From Beta vulgaris subsp. vulgaris (lineage: Eukaryota; Streptophyta; Magnoliopsida; Caryophyllales; Amaranthaceae), in NCBI RefSeq assembly GCF_026745355.1, contig NC_079209.1, positions 9,470,055 through 9,534,054 of the forward strand: a stretch of 64,000 nt of DNA. The letters are read 5' to 3'. A program made the position numbers and the translations under genes. The notes beneath the pieces are model-generated. The model worked only from the letters and a program-made list of their open reading frames with translations. It did not search any database and had not been told where the DNA came from. Of the stretch, positions 1 through 11,988 are shown piece by piece. Position 1 is the stretch's first letter. The number at the start of each line of letters is the position of its first letter.

Positions 1-3000
1 TCTAGTTCCGCCAAAGTAGCAATACTTTGAGGAAAAGACTCAAACCATACAAACTCAGAGTTTCCCGCACACTCCCAACGAGCTAACAGGTGGGCCACAC
101 AATTGTCCGCTCGCTTTACATGAGAAAAAGAAAAAGAAACAAAATCCAAACACAAACGCTGAATGTCATTAAAAATATGAAAGATAGGATATCCACCCTC
201 ACTCTGGTTCTTTAGTGCATTCACCACCAGCAGGGAATCACCCTCAAAAATGATATTACCATAGCCAAGCCTGGTAGCCAGCTCAACCGCATATAACAGC
301 GCCATAGCCTCGGCAGTAGCCGCATCCCAGCTTGCAACCACCCGTCGAACCCCCATCACACACACCTCTCCCACATCGTTGCGAATCACCACCCCCAGTC
401 CAGACTCACCCCGAGGGGAAATATGCGCATCGAAATTCGCCTTGAACACCATTGCAGGAGGAGCGCACCATGATGGAGCCGATACCTGGAGACCCCCACA
501 AGGCTGAAACACACGCTTCGCATACCCACAATATTCCTCCACTAGCTTCACAAAATTCACGGCCACCGACGGTGCTACCAAATGCTCCTGTTCGAACACC
601 ATTTTGTTGCGACAATACCACACAGCCCACATTAAAGCACAAACGTTGCGCATCTCCTCTCTCGTGCTATTGCAAATTAACCAAGAGAAAGTCCCCTCAA
701 AGGACTCCATAGGGGCAGCAGCAATAAGGGCCACAAATGGACTTCCTTGCCATACTTCTCGGGCCATAGTACACTCAAATAATGCATGACAGATCGACTC
801 ACTCGGAGCCCCACACACCGGACATACAGCTTCCCCACAAATATGCCGCCAATGTAGCCTCTCCTTTACCCCCAAGCTACCTTTGCACGCACGCCATATA
901 AAATGTTGAAGTTTCGGCGGCCCCTCCACTCGCCATACGTTATGCCAGAGCTGCCTCTCTCTATCACCATGTTGCAGCCGCCAAGTACGAAGATGGCCCA
1001 GTTTGCCTAACCAGTAGCAAGACTTAACTGAGAAGAGGCCATTGCGAGAGGGCCACCAAAATCGTTGGTCATTGGGCCAAAACCGCGACAGCGGTATATT
1101 AAGAATTAAGGGCCACTCGGCCTCTTGGAATATTTGGTGGACCAATTCAGTATTCCAGCCCCTAGTGTGGTAATCCAGTAGAGCACTAACCTTTAGTTCC
1201 ATGTCACTATTGGGTTGTGGTGTTGGGACAAAGTGGGAACCCTCCCCCATAATCCATGCATCCTCCCCCACCCTAATGCTTTCACCATTACCCACCCTCC
1301 ACTTCAATCCCTCTAACAACAAAGCCTTCGACCCCCAAATACTCCTCCATGTGAAACTTGGAGTGTAGCCCCGTCTAGCATCGAGAAACTCCACCCGTTT
1401 ATAATAGCGTGCTTTTAGTACCTGGTGAAGGAAAGAATGACCATCTTGACTTAACCTCCATGCTTGCTTAGCTAATAGCGCCATATTAAAACAGTGTAGA
1501 TCACGGAAACCAAGACCTCCCATTGATTTAGGAAGGCATAAAGAGTCCCACTTGTGCCAATGCAATTTCCTTTCCACCCCATTTGAACCCCACCAAAAAC
1601 GAGCAAACATGGCGTGAATCTCATCAATTAAGCCACTCGGGAGACAAAAGACACTCATCATATATGTAGGAATCGCTTGAGCCACAGATTTCAAAAGCAC
1701 CTCTTTACCAGGTCGCGATAATAATTTCTCTTTCCATCCTTGCAACTTCTTCCAGATCCTCTCCTTAATGCACGCAAAAGTCACCTTCTTTGATCTACCT
1801 ATCACAGTAGGAAGGCCTAAATATTTCTCTTGTCTAGCCACCTCCTGCACCCCTAAGATACTCACAATATCATTGCGACGCTCCTCATCCACACATTTAC
1901 TAAAGACAACTTCCGTTTTGCTTAGATTGACTTTCTGTCCCGATGCTCTCTCGTATTTACTGATAATATCAGCCACCACAGAACATTCTTGCACGGAAGC
2001 TTTAGTAAATAGGATACTATCGTCTGCAAAAAATAAATGAGAAACCAAAGGAGCCCCCCGGCAAATGCGCGCACCATGAATCCTATTCTCCTGTGCTGCC
2101 TTGGTTAGTAGAGTAGAAAAAGCATCAGCACACAATAAAAATAAGTAAGGAGATATAGGGTCCCCCTGACGAAGACCTCTAGAAGCACCACCAAACCATC
2201 CACCATCCCATTGACTTTAAAGGTAAAAGAGACACTCGAAATACATGCCATTACCTTTGAAATCCATTCATCACAGAACCCCAACTTCTCCATCACTTTC
2301 TCCAGAAAACACCATTCCACCCTATCATATGCTTTGCTCATATCTAACTTCAGCGCACAGACTCCATCACCACGCACATCCCTCCGTTTCATAGCATGAA
2401 AGATCTCAAAAGCAACTAAAGCATTATCTGTTATTAACCGACGGGGAACAAAAGCACTCTGATTTGGTGAAATAATAGCAGGCAGCAACAATTTTAGTCG
2501 ATTAGCCAAAGTTTTCGATAAGATTTTGTATATCACAGAACAAAGGCTAATGGGGCGAAAATCCCTCATACTTTTCGGACTATCACATTTCGGAATCAAT
2601 ACAATGCAGGTTTTATTTAAGGCACTCAAATCAACCCCACCATTCCACCAATCTCGCACAAACAAAATAACATCCGGACCCACAATATGCCAAAATTTCT
2701 GAAAAAATAGAGCATGAAGACCATCAATACCTGGAGCCTTATTCGGATGCATAGAGAACAAAGCCTCACGGATTTCTTCTCCCGAAGGGGGCGAAACCAA
2801 CTGCTCATTCATTGCCGCGGAGACACATGAATGCAGACCATCGACGGCCACGTCCATTTCCGATGGATTATCGGACGTAAACAACTCTGCAAAATATTGA
2901 TACACCACATCACACATCTCTTCTCGTCCTTTTTTCCACACACCATTCTCATCTAGCAACCCTTTAATACAATTTCGACGTTTGCGCTGACTAGCTTTGT

Positions 3001-4078
3001 GATGGAAATATTTGGTGTTCTTATCACCATCACGAATTTCATTTGCCCGAGCTCTAGCATGCCAGTAAGATTCCTCCAAGCGATGAATAGCATCAAGATC
3101 ATCTGCAATCGCGTGGCATTGAGCAATAACCGCAGCATCTTGGGCTCCTTGCTGCAACACATCCAAGCGAGACAAAGCTTGCTTTTTACGTTTCTTCAAA
3201 TTGCCAAAAACCTTCGCCGCCCATGAGGATAGTTTATTCGACACAGCTTCAAGTCGAGCTGTCACATCATCACCGCTCGACTCACTCCACGCCTCCTTCA
3301 CAACCGTCGCACAATCATCCTGCGATAACCACATTGCCTCAAATTTGAACAACTTATTACGACGCCGAAATTGATCATTAACCCCCGTTTTCAGCAATAA
3401 CGGGGCATGATCCGATCGATACCGCGGAAGATGCACCACCTCCCATGACGGAAAAAGATCGCACCACTCATCATCAGCCAACATACGATCCAGACGCTCC
3501 CGAATAAGAGTAGATGGAGAATTCCCCCGCTGCCAAGTAAACCTGCTCCCATTGAACCCCAAATCCTTGACCCCACAATCATCAATTACCTCCCTGAAGG
3601 CATCCATCAATCGTTCACCCCTAGGAACTCCCCCTTCTTTCTCCTCCAAACTCACAATCTCATTAAAGTCCCCAAAAAATACCAAAGGAAGGTTACATTG
3701 TTGTCTCAGTTGACGCAACAGTTGCCATGTCATGTACTTATTCCCTGCTTCGGGCCAGCCATAAATTCCCACCGCATACCAACTCGGATTCTTCTGATCA
3801 TCCAACACCACTGCCAGAACATGATGGGCTGAAAAATATATCACTGAAACATCCAGCTCATTCCACCACAAACCAATTCCACCTGAATTCCCATTACTAC
3901 TCAGACATAAGCCATCCGAAAAACCACACCGATTACGAACTTTCTCAAGTATCTTGGACTCAATCATTGTCTCCATAAGAAAGACAATATTCGGCCTCTC
4001 CCTCCAACATAAAGAATGAAGGGCACTAACTGTCCAAGGGTTGGCCAAACCCTGACAGTTCCAGCTTAAAATTTTCAT
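1..4078 (-). pseudogene. LINE-1 ORF2 polyprotein (EN-RT-zinc-RNase H), one frameshift, incomplete at the window edge
   Basis: ORF2 starts at MKILSWNCQGL, the usual opening of plant L1 endonucleases. The N-terminal APE-type endonuclease has FFGDFNEIV and RSDHAPLLL. The reverse transcriptase follows from about residue 470 (PNKAPGIDGLHALFFQKFW, KLDMSKAYDRVEW). The initial frame is open for 657 codons and then leaves the family alignment. About 2196 one base appears to be missing, after which RGLRQGDPISPYLF, the catalytic FADDSILF and the zinc-binding and RNase H regions (KANFDAHIS) continue in another frame to position 1, with no further stop noticed. A single indel therefore separates this copy from an intact ORF2. 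It could also be an assembly error. Confidence 0.85.
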
Positions 4079-5595
4079 TGCTCTTCACGGGGTTGGACAA
4101 CACCAACCTCCGTTACTTGGACCATAGCCTGATCCTGGCTTCCACCTTTTAATTTTTTATTACCCCCAACCATAATCGTGTCATCCACAGTCAAAGAGTC
4201 ATCCATACATTTACGTTTCCCATTATTATCATCAACAAAATTTTCCACAATAATAGGAGCAGCAGGGGAAAAATATGAAGTATCCATAGGGGAGACAGAA
4301 TAACTAGAAAGATCCACCTTTTTATGCAAAACGTGTACCTTTTTCTTGGATTTCACCTTCTTGGGAACATATGCAACTGACCCCACGTGAAAAGTAGAGC
4401 AGAAATCAGAAGGTTGTTTCGAGAGCTGTGCCTCAGTTGGTAACATCACATCCACCTGGTTCCCCCCTACATCAACAGCCGACAATAATGACAAGGTGGT
4501 CCCCCCCTCATCAATACTCAACTCCCCCTCTCTCTCATCATCAATTACATTGACAAGTGGTCCACGCCCCACCATTGGATTATCCCCCTGCCCCAGAAGA
4601 GAGACAGTGTTAGGCAATATGTGTGGCCCGCAGTCCACCACATCCCCATGCACCAATCCTTCCTCACCCACAGCCTTCAAATAAGAAGGGCTATCATTCA
4701 CACCCTTCGCCCCCATCCCAGCATTCAGCACACCAACATCAGATTTACATGAGAGAGAGTTAAGATCTTCACCCTTCCTCCCTTCCTCCTTTACCACAAA
4801 GAGTACTTTCTTCCTAGCTTTGATGGCCATCGCCTCCTCCCTATTCCTGCTCCTCCCCTTATGTGGAGACGCTTTCAACCATGCTCCCCAACCCAACTCA
4901 CATTCATTCTCAGCCAACAGTTCGACACTACAATCCTTATCACTGTGCCCTAAAACACCACACCGAAAGCAAAAGTACGGAAGTCGTTCATATTTGTATT
5001 CAATCAATGTCAACACACCATCCTTCCGCCTAATGCGCTGTTGCCGGCGTAGCGGTTTAAAAATATTCAACATCACTTTCGCCCGACAAAATCGTTCGAT
5101 GCCAAAATCGTCCACATCCACTTCCAGCACCGGACCAAGGCAGGAGGCCACCGCCCTCACATCCTCCTCCGCTCGACAGTTGAATGGGAGATTATAAAGA
5201 CGAACCCAAAACGGAGAGGAATCCAGAACCACCTGCGAGGGTTGTTCATCCCCTTCAATGGGTTGCAAAACCAACAATTTCTGTTCAAAACTCCAAGGTC
5301 TCCCTTCAAGGATTTTCTCCTTGTCTTTCCAGTGAAAGAATTGGAACACAAAGGTATTTGTATCAATCATCCGCACCACCAAACCATGATTAAGGGCCCA
5401 GATTTGGTTCATCGTCCGTCTAAGAGCGTCAAGATTAACCGTACGCTCCGTAATTACTTTACCTACTAACATAAGAGAAGTATTCACCGCCGAATTTCGA
5501 GAATCCACCGCCCCCAGATCTACAATTTCCTCCTCCTCCGCCAGAATATTCAACCTAGCACACTGTTCCACTAAATCATCCGCCATCAACGTCAA
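4075..5595 (-). CDS. LINE-1 ORF1 protein, gag-like with DUF4283 and CCHC zinc knuckle
   Basis: A 506-residue nucleic-acid-binding protein expected to coat the LINE RNA and take part in RNP formation. Residues about 40-200 look like the plant DUF4283 domain (W-S-F-E-Q-K-L-L-V-L and P-F-W-V-R-L-Y-N-L-P stretches). A CX2CX4HX4C knuckle (CFRCGVLGHSDKDC) follows at about 210-223, and then a long low-complexity tail with basic patches. The first Met is used; a second Met three codons later (MADDL) is an equally plausible start. The stop codon overlaps the ORF2 start in an ATGA at 4075-4078, which suggests ORF2 is translated by termination-reinitiation. Function is from family knowledge; the reading frame is fully open. 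Confidence 0.85.
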   Translation of the reverse strand: MTLMADDLVEQCARLNILAEEEEIVDLGAVDSRNSAVNTSLMLVGKVITERTVNLDALRRTMNQIWALNHGLVVRMIDTNTFVFQFFHWKDKEKILEGRPWSFEQKLLVLQPIEGDEQPSQVVLDSSPFWVRLYNLPFNCRAEEDVRAVASCLGPVLEVDVDDFGIERFCRAKVMLNIFKPLRRQQRIRRKDGVLTLIEYKYERLPYFCFRCGVLGHSDKDCSVELLAENECELGWGAWLKASPHKGRSRNREEAMAIKARKKVLFVVKEEGRKGEDLNSLSCKSDVGVLNAGMGAKGVNDSPSYLKAVGEEGLVHGDVVDCGPHILPNTVSLLGQGDNPMVGRGPLVNVIDDEREGELSIDEGGTTLSLLSAVDVGGNQVDVMLPTEAQLSKQPSDFCSTFHVGSVAYVPKKVKSKKKVHVLHKKVDLSSYSVSPMDTSYFSPAAPIIVENFVDDNNGKRKCMDDSLTVDDTIMVGGNKKLKGGSQDQAMVQVTEVGVVQPREEQ

Positions 5596-5729
5596 AACCG
5601 GCCACCCTAAGGTAGCGACCCCAGCCAGACACGCTGGGTATTATGCCCTAACTCAGAGAGAGAAGGGGACTTTGATGATTTTTGGACAAGAATTAGCTTT
5701 ACGGCAAGAAATCTCCAAATTTGAGCAAA

Positions 5730-7347
5730 TAGTTTTTAATTAGTTTTAAACAACTCAACTAGTTTAGAAATCATGAATTATAACCCAATAATAGATTTTA
5801 GTAAATAAGTTAGGTGGTTTAGTAAAACTAACTAAATCAGCCCTAAAGCTCAATATATTAAAGCAACAAGATTAACTTAAATGATTTAACTAAGTAAATC
5901 AGATTATAAGCCAACATTATACTTAACTTGATTAATTAAACTAACATAGCTTAATGAAATACTTAATCAGTTTTAGTTTAACTCACTTTGGCCCATCTAA
6001 TATAAGTAGTTTAGCTAAACAAAAAAGTCAGATTTGAGCTCCATTTAGTGAACATGCAACACTTAAATTGAGTTGGTCTAACTAATATAAATCAGTCCAT
6101 AAGTATAACTTAGTAAGTCCATGAACAAGTTCAACTACATCTAAGTCCAACAACAAGGATTCAGTTTTAAGTTACTTAGGTTAGGTTCTAATTGAACTAT
6201 TCTTGGCCCAATCTAAACTAACTTAACAATAGGTAGAAATTTGGGCTTGCATTATAAACTTAAGGAAATCATAAATTTAAAAAGGAGAATATCATCACCT
6301 CTACTACTAGGAGCAGGGAGGACGAATCGCGACTGAGGTGGACGCCGGCTTCGGTGGTCGACGGCGAGCAGCAGCGGCGGTCAGCGAGAAACGACGGCAG
6401 CGTGGCGTGGTGGCTGGGTCTCGACGGTGCTGCGCGCGCGGCAGTGATGCGCGAAGGAGAAGAGGAGTGAGAGAGTGCGAAGAGGAGAGTGAGAGAACGA
6501 AGCTGCTGGCGGTTTGGCGGAGCTCCGGCAGCGGGCTGGTGACCGGCGAGTGAAGACAAGGTGGGTGCGGGACTGGGAGCGGCGCAGGTGGCGCGCGCGG
6601 TGGCCGACGGTTGTCGGTCGTGGGGGGGTTCGAAACAGAGGAGAGAGATTATGAATTTGGGATTTTCTCTTTTTCTTTTTTTCTTTTTTTTTTTGATTTC
6701 TTTTAGTTACAAATTTCTGGCGATTATTGACTGAATTTCAGATTAGAGGGAGAAGAGATGATGAAGGTTGTTTGTGTGTTCTTGATGTTGAATTTCCATG
6801 GCTATTTATAGTGGAAATTTGGGAGTTAAAATCAGTGGTTGGGAGGAAGATGGTGAAGTAAGTAATCTGATTTTGTTAACTTGAAGAAGCAATTGTGAGG
6901 ATTGGTAATAGATTTGACTGAAGAAGAAGAAGAGAGTGATGATTGCATGAGTGCCAAATGGCATGAAAAGGTGAGGAAGAAGGCAAATTAAATGGGGGAA
7001 TTGACCATGCTTCTTTTTTCTTTTGCCCTTTTTTGTATCCAACCAAAAATCAGAAATTTTCCACACTAACACCTTCAAACGTGGCTTGATGACATTTTGG
7101 GTGAAATGTTAACATTTTGTACTTTAAGTGAATTATCAACTTTATTAGCCTTCTTGTTTAACTCATAAAATCGTAAATTATATATATTATCGTCATAATT
7201 TAAGTTAGTAAATTTTTGTGTTGAAAATTCTATAAACATTTTATTATACGTTGCTTAATTAGTGAAACGAATAAAATAGAATATATTCTAACTACATTAT
7301 TACGTTAATTACTCACTTAAATATTTTAAGATTTTTAGGATATTACA
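5730..7347 (-). repeat. Partial 3' LTR of the Ty3/gypsy chromovirus
   Basis: Matches 13790-15402 of the right LTR nearly base for base, with a few substitutions and small indels. It ends at 7347 in the CA of the LTR end (TATTACA), next to the polypurine tract. The other 1.5 kb expected (equivalent of 12287-13789) is missing at the junction with LINE-1. The simplest reading is that LINE-1 inserted here and the rest lies left of the window. It contains the same CpG-rich block (about 6330-6640) and minus-strand TATA box as the right copy. Confidence 0.9.
6802..6810 (-). promoter_or_regulatory. TATA box of the left LTR
   Basis: Minus strand reads TATAAATAG at 6810-6802, followed by GCCATGG and a CpG-rich leader. 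The same sequence is at the matching place in the right LTR, so it is the likely retrotransposon promoter; in this 3' LTR it would read outward toward LINE-1. Confidence 0.55.
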
Positions 7348-7368
7348 TTCTTACCCCCTTAGAAAAAG
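7348..7368 (-). other. Polypurine tract of the gypsy element
   Basis: Directly internal to the 3' LTR the minus strand reads AAGGGGGTAAGAA, a purine run in the position used to prime plus-strand DNA synthesis. Confidence 0.7.
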
Positions 7369-7479
7369 TTTCGTCCTCGAAACTTACATCGCATTGTCAA
7401 AAGGATAAAATCATGCATTCATAAACTTGAACATTCATACATAAGTTTCGAAGCACATAATTAAACACATCAAAGTCAT

Positions 7480-7740
7480 CTATTCAAACAAGTGAGGGTA
7501 TTTTGTTCTCATCTGATCTTCTACTTCCCAAGTGGCTTCGGATGACGTGTGATTAGCCCATAAAATCTTAACCATAGGAATTACTTTGCTTCTAAGTCGC
7601 TTTTCCCTACGATCAAGAATTTCAATCGGTTTCTCTTCATAAGTCAAATCGTTCCTTAGCTGCAAAGGCTCGTGTCTGATCACATGGCTAGGGTCTGGTA
7701 TATACTTTCGCAACATCGACACGTGGAAAACATTATGACT
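7480..7740 (-). pseudogene. Gypsy integrase C-terminal chromodomain fragment
   Basis: An 80-codon open stretch beginning MSMLRKYIPDPSHVI, the usual junction after the integrase GPY/F region. It continues with EILDRREKRLRSK, VKILWANHTSSEATWE and ends YPHLFE. This matches the chromodomain-like tail of chromoviruses, which in the family guides integration to marked chromatin. The aromatic-cage residues were not checked against a model. It is separated by frameshifts from the upstream integrase (7876-9465). Confidence 0.75.
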
Positions 7741-7875
7741 TTATCCAAGTCGTCGGCAATGCCAAGCGATAAGCTACTTCGTTGACTCGATCCAAAATCT
7801 CATATGGACCAATGTACCTCGGACTTAGCTTACCAGTTTGACCAAATCTCATAATACCCTTAGTAGGCGAAATTT

Positions 7876-9465
7876 TCAAGAAAACATGATCACCACTTCG
7901 AACTCCAATGGTCTCCTTCGACGGTCCGCATAACTCTTTTGTCGTTTTGTGCAGCCTTCATCCTGGCTTGAATTAATCGTACTTTTTCCGTTGTTTTTTA
8001 TCAAGTCAGGTCCAATCATTCGAGCTTCATCGATGTCACTCCAACACAGGGGTGTTCTACATCTTCTTCCATACAGTGCTTCATATGGTGCCATTTGGAT
8101 GCTAGCTTGATAGCTGTTGTTGTAAGAAAACTCAACCAATGGCAAGTATTTCTCCCAACTTCCTTGAAAATCCAGAATACATGCTCTCAACATATCTTCG
8201 AGAGTCTGAATGGTCCTTTCTGTTTGACCATCTGTTGCTGGATGAAAAGCGGTGCTAAAATCCAGTCTCGTACCAAGTGCCTTTTGTAATTCCTTCCAAA
8301 ACTTTGCTTGGAATCTCGAATCACGATCTGACACAATAGAACTTGGCACTCCATGCAATCTGACAATTGTGCTCATATATAACTCAGCTAGCTTATCCAA
8401 ACTCCAATTATTTCTAATGGCTAAGAAATGTGCGGATTTTGTCAGTCTATCCACAATGACCCATATAGAGTTCATTCCTCGAAATGATGGTGGCAACCCC
8501 ATGATAAAATCCATGGAAATTGAATCCCATTTCCATGCAGGAACATCTAATGGTTGCAGCAATCCTGCAGGTCTCTGATGTTCGATCTTTATCCTTTGAC
8601 AAGTCAGACATCTTGACACAAATTCTGCAACTTCTTGCTTCATATTGCTCCACCAGAAGGTCTGCTTTAAATCCTTGTACAACTTGTTTCCTCCAGGGTG
8701 AACAGAAAAAGGACTGTTGTGAGCTTCTTCCAGAATTCTCTTTTTTAATGCCTCCTTATCTGGAACACATGTTCTACCCTGAAATCTCAACGTGCCATCA
8801 TCTTGGATCACAAATCCCTGTGATTTTCCCTTTTTCACATCACTCTTTATCTTTTGCAACTCCAAGTCTCCATCTTGCGCCTCTTTTATTTCTTCCAACA
8901 AAGTCGGCCTTAACTCCAATGCGTACAATTGTGCTTCTATTTTTGGTTGCATGATCTCCACTTTCATCTTCATCAAATCATCATTGATTTCTTTCGGCAA
9001 GGTTAAGGTTGTGTTTAGGTAGGATTTGCGGCTTAGAGCATCAGCTACGACATTAGCTTTGCCTGGGTGATATAGGATCTCGACATCATAATCCTTTAGG
9101 AGTTCAAGCCATCTACGTTGCCTCAAGTTCAATTCCTTTTGGGTGAAAATGTATTTAAGGCTTTTGTGGTCGGTGAAGATCTTACACGGAACACCATAGA
9201 GATAGTGTCTCCATATTTTGAGAGCAAACACAACTGCGGCTAGTTCAAGGTCATGAGTTGGGTAGTTTTGTTCATGAGGCTTAAGTTGACGGGAAGCATA
9301 TGCTATAACTTTATCATTCTGCATCAACACACAACCTAATCCATGCTTAGAGGCATCGCTATACACAACAAATCCATCAGTTCCAGAAGGGAGAGTAAGA
9401 ACAGGAGCAGTAGTGAGACGCTTCTTCAACTCTTGAAAAGCCTTCACATTCATCACTCCATACAA
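7876..9465 (-). pseudogene. Gypsy pol: RNase H and integrase section
   Basis: A 529-codon open frame. Its first part is the gypsy RNase H ([37 protein letters not shown]). The integrase follows: an H2C2 zinc finger ([11 protein letters not shown] then CLTCQRIK), then the DDE core with MDFIMGLP (D), VSDRDSRF (D) and DGQTERT (E), all three catalytic residues present. The frame breaks near 7880-8010, before the GPY/F region, and upstream at about 9465, where the RT-RNase H linker ([10 protein letters not shown]) is in another frame. It is the best-preserved part of the element but cannot be made as one polyprotein. Confidence 0.9.
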
Positions 9466-10155
9466 ACTTAACCGTCTTCTTCACCAATCGAGTTATAGGC
9501 ATGGCTATCTTGGAGAAATCTTGGACAAATCTTCTATAATATCCAGCTAAACCCATAAAACTCCGAACTTCAGGAACATTAGTGGGTCTAGGCCATTCCA
9601 TGATAGCTCTTATCTTTTGTGGATCAACCGAGACTCCGTATCTGAAATGATGTGCCCTAGAAAGGCAACTTCTTTCAACCAGAACTCACATTTCTTCAAC
9701 TTTGCATACAACTTCCTTTCTCTCAACACTTCTAACACCTTCCTCAAATGTTCTTCATGCTCGATCAAGTTTCTTGAAAACACCAAGATTTCATCGATGA
9801 ATACAACCACAAACTTATCGAGGTATGATTTAAATACTCGGTTCATCAGATCCATGAAGACAGCAGGGGCATTGGTTAACCCAAATGGCATTACTGGAAT
9901 TCATAATGACCATATCGGTCCTGAAAGCGTTTTTGAAATATCTTCTGGCTTTATGCGGAGTTGATGATATCCAGATCTTAAATCAATCTTGGAGAAGATA
10001 GTTGCACCTCGAAGTTGGTCGAAAAGATCATCAATACGAGGCAATGGATATTTATTCTTGATGGTGATCTTGTTCAACTCTCGATAATCAATGCACAACC
10101 TCATGCTTCCATCTTTCTTCTTGACAAATAGAACTGGTGCACCCCATGGCGACAC
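9377..10155 (-). pseudogene. Gypsy pol: reverse transcriptase, frameshifted, active site altered
   Basis: Three pieces in different frames: 9901-10155 ([30 protein letters not shown]), 9610-9891 ([17 protein letters not shown] and the catalytic box) and 9377-9601 (thumb, [12 protein letters not shown]). The catalytic box, normally Y/F-x-D-D, reads FIDEILVFS, so the second aspartate is glutamate. With breaks near 9895, 9605 and 9465 this RT is dead. Confidence 0.9.
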
Positions 10156-10201
10156 ACTAGGTCGAATATACCCCTTCTCGAGAATTCATCTAGTTGCTTT
10201 T

Positions 10202-10830
10202 TCAGTTCTTGTATTCAGCAGGTGCCATTCGATAAGGTGCCTTGGAGATAGGAGCAGATCCAGGAACGAGGTCAATGCTGAAATCTATTTCTCTTTCTGG
10301 TGGCATGCCAGGTATCTCTTCCGGAAATACATCAGGGTACTCACAAACTATGGGAATATCGGATAACAAGGGTTCAGGTTTGGTTAGGTCTACCACACTG
10401 CATAGGTAACCATGATGACCCTTTGAAAGTAACTTAAAGGCTTTCAAGGATGAGATGATTTCAGGTTTGGGTTGGACTTTTTTCTCTCGATAAGAAACCT
10501 TACCCTCTGGCTTCCTGAGGGTTATTTCATGGTTAAGGCAATTTATGTCTGCTTTGTACTTCGACAACCAATTCATTCCCAATATCAATCAAAGTCGGTT
10601 AATTCAAATTGAATGAGGTCTACTTGAAATTCACATCCTCCTATGAGAATAGGACAATTTCTATACATGACATCACATAAGATGGATTCACCATTAGGGA
10701 TGGTGACAGACATGGCAGAGAATTCAGAGCATGGTTTTGCATTCAAGCTTCTAGAAAATGCAGTAGATATAAACGAATGGGAAGCTCCAGAATCAAAAGG
10801 ACATAAGCAGGTACAGAGTTGACAGGAAAA
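10202..10830 (-). pseudogene. Gypsy protease and protease-RT linker
   Basis: The aspartic protease region lies at about 10590-10830, where the minus strand encodes an S-G-A-S-H-S-F-I run (the usual D-S/T-G context), then GMNWLSKYKADINC at 10580 and the linker DVFPEEIPGMPPEREIDFSIDLVPG before RT. Frames change near 10590 and 10200. Minus-strand continuity with the zinc-knuckle piece upstream supports gag-pro-pol order. Confidence 0.75.
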
Positions 10831-10932
10831 GTACCAGTAATAACGGTGTCATCAGCCTCAGCTTCTTCTTTTTGCATCATGAACACTCGTCCGGCTTGTG
10901 GGGGTCCACGTGGAGGGTTTCTGTTGGCATTA

Positions 10933-11988
10933 TTACTTGCATTCCACCATAACCATAGTTCTGAGAGTTGTTCCTTTGCACTGGCCACGGTTGTTAGTGT
11001 TCTCGTTCTTCCTTTCCAAAGCCGGGCAATTCTTGACCATATGGCCCGTCTTACCACACCGATAACACTGATCGGTTCCTGCTCGACATTCCTGGCTACA
11101 TGGCCCAATTTGGAGCATATGTTGCAGCGAGGGATTTGCCTCTGACCATTGTTGTTTCCTGAGAATCCAGTGTTCTGCTTCTTAAAGCATTGCTTATTGA
11201 AACTTCTTGACCTTTACCTTTCTTTTTCCATTCTCATAAACATCCTTTCGCAGCTTCATTTTCCTTTCAACTTTATAGCCCGATCATATAGCTCTTGATA
11301 GGACTTACTTATGTTTGCAGCAAGCCTTTCTTGAAGGTCCAGATTCAAACCTCCTTCAAATCGATTCATCCTTTGACGATCCGTAGACACCAGATCAGGA
11401 GCAAATCGAGCTAACTCATTGAATTTCACAGCATATTCCAGAACTGACATACCCCTTTGCCTCAGATGGATAAACTCAGATTCCATCTGGAGTTGCAGAG
11501 ACTGAGGGTAAAACTGGTTTCTCATAGCCTCCTTTAAACCTTCCCATCCAAATCCAGGTTGATTCTGCATCTCTCTAGCAGTCTTCCACCACAAATCAGC
11601 TTGCCCTTTTAAGTAGAATACAGCAAAGTTAACTTTCCACTTGTCTGGACACTGGGTGGCATCAAAGAGTTTCTCCATGCCATTCAACCATTCCTCGAAC
11701 TCGGTGGGGTCAGGTTTTCCATCATAAGTAGGCGGCTTGTGAGCAGAAAACCTTTTGAACATATTGGAGCATTCTTCCTGCTCGTCTTGGCCCTTGGTCG
11801 GTTTCCTTGCAAGAATTCCATCATCAGCTTCATTATATCCACCTGATTTCCTTAGCATTTTCAGTCGTTTCTTCGAAAACAGGGTCACTTCGCAAGGTAT
11901 CTAGCCTTTGCCTCATTTCTTCAAGTGTGACTTCAGGCCCATGGGTTCCACTTCCTCCATTAGTAGGTCCACTTCCACTTGTTGCCAT
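10933..11988 (-). pseudogene. Gypsy gag: capsid and zinc knuckle, frameshifted
   Basis: The likely start is an ATG at 11988 (MATSGSGPTNGGSG). That frame closes near 11840 and the capsid continues in the 11256-11888 frame (retrotrans-gag core: FKRFSAHKPPTYDGKPDPTEFEEW, FYLKGQADLWWK, LRQRGMSVLEYAVKFNELARFAPDLV). A CCHC knuckle (CYRCGKTGHMVKNC) lies in 10933-11118 in a further frame, after another break at about 11200-11255. The capsid packages the element RNA in functional relatives. At least two indels make it a pseudogene. Confidence 0.85.

Larger units (their letters stand above)
1..5729 (-). mobile_element. LINE-1: near full-length L1-type LINE, running off the left edge
   Basis: Non-LTR retrotransposon read on the minus strand: a 5' UTR (about 5596-5729), ORF1 (gag-like, zinc knuckle) and ORF2 (endonuclease, reverse transcriptase, zinc-binding region, RNase H). 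The RNase H part is still being read at position 1, so the 3' end and poly-A tail lie outside the window. The 5' junction is at about 5729, where the sequence changes abruptly into gypsy LTR sequence. ORF2 carries one frameshift; otherwise the element looks young. It is related to LINE-2 (16472-20440) but not a recent copy of it. Confidence 0.9.

Noticed and set aside
6269..6559. Ser/Arg/Ala-rich frames in the CpG-rich LTR block (also 14313-14600)
   Set aside because: They lie in both LTR copies in a GC-rich leader and have low-complexity sequence; a composition effect.
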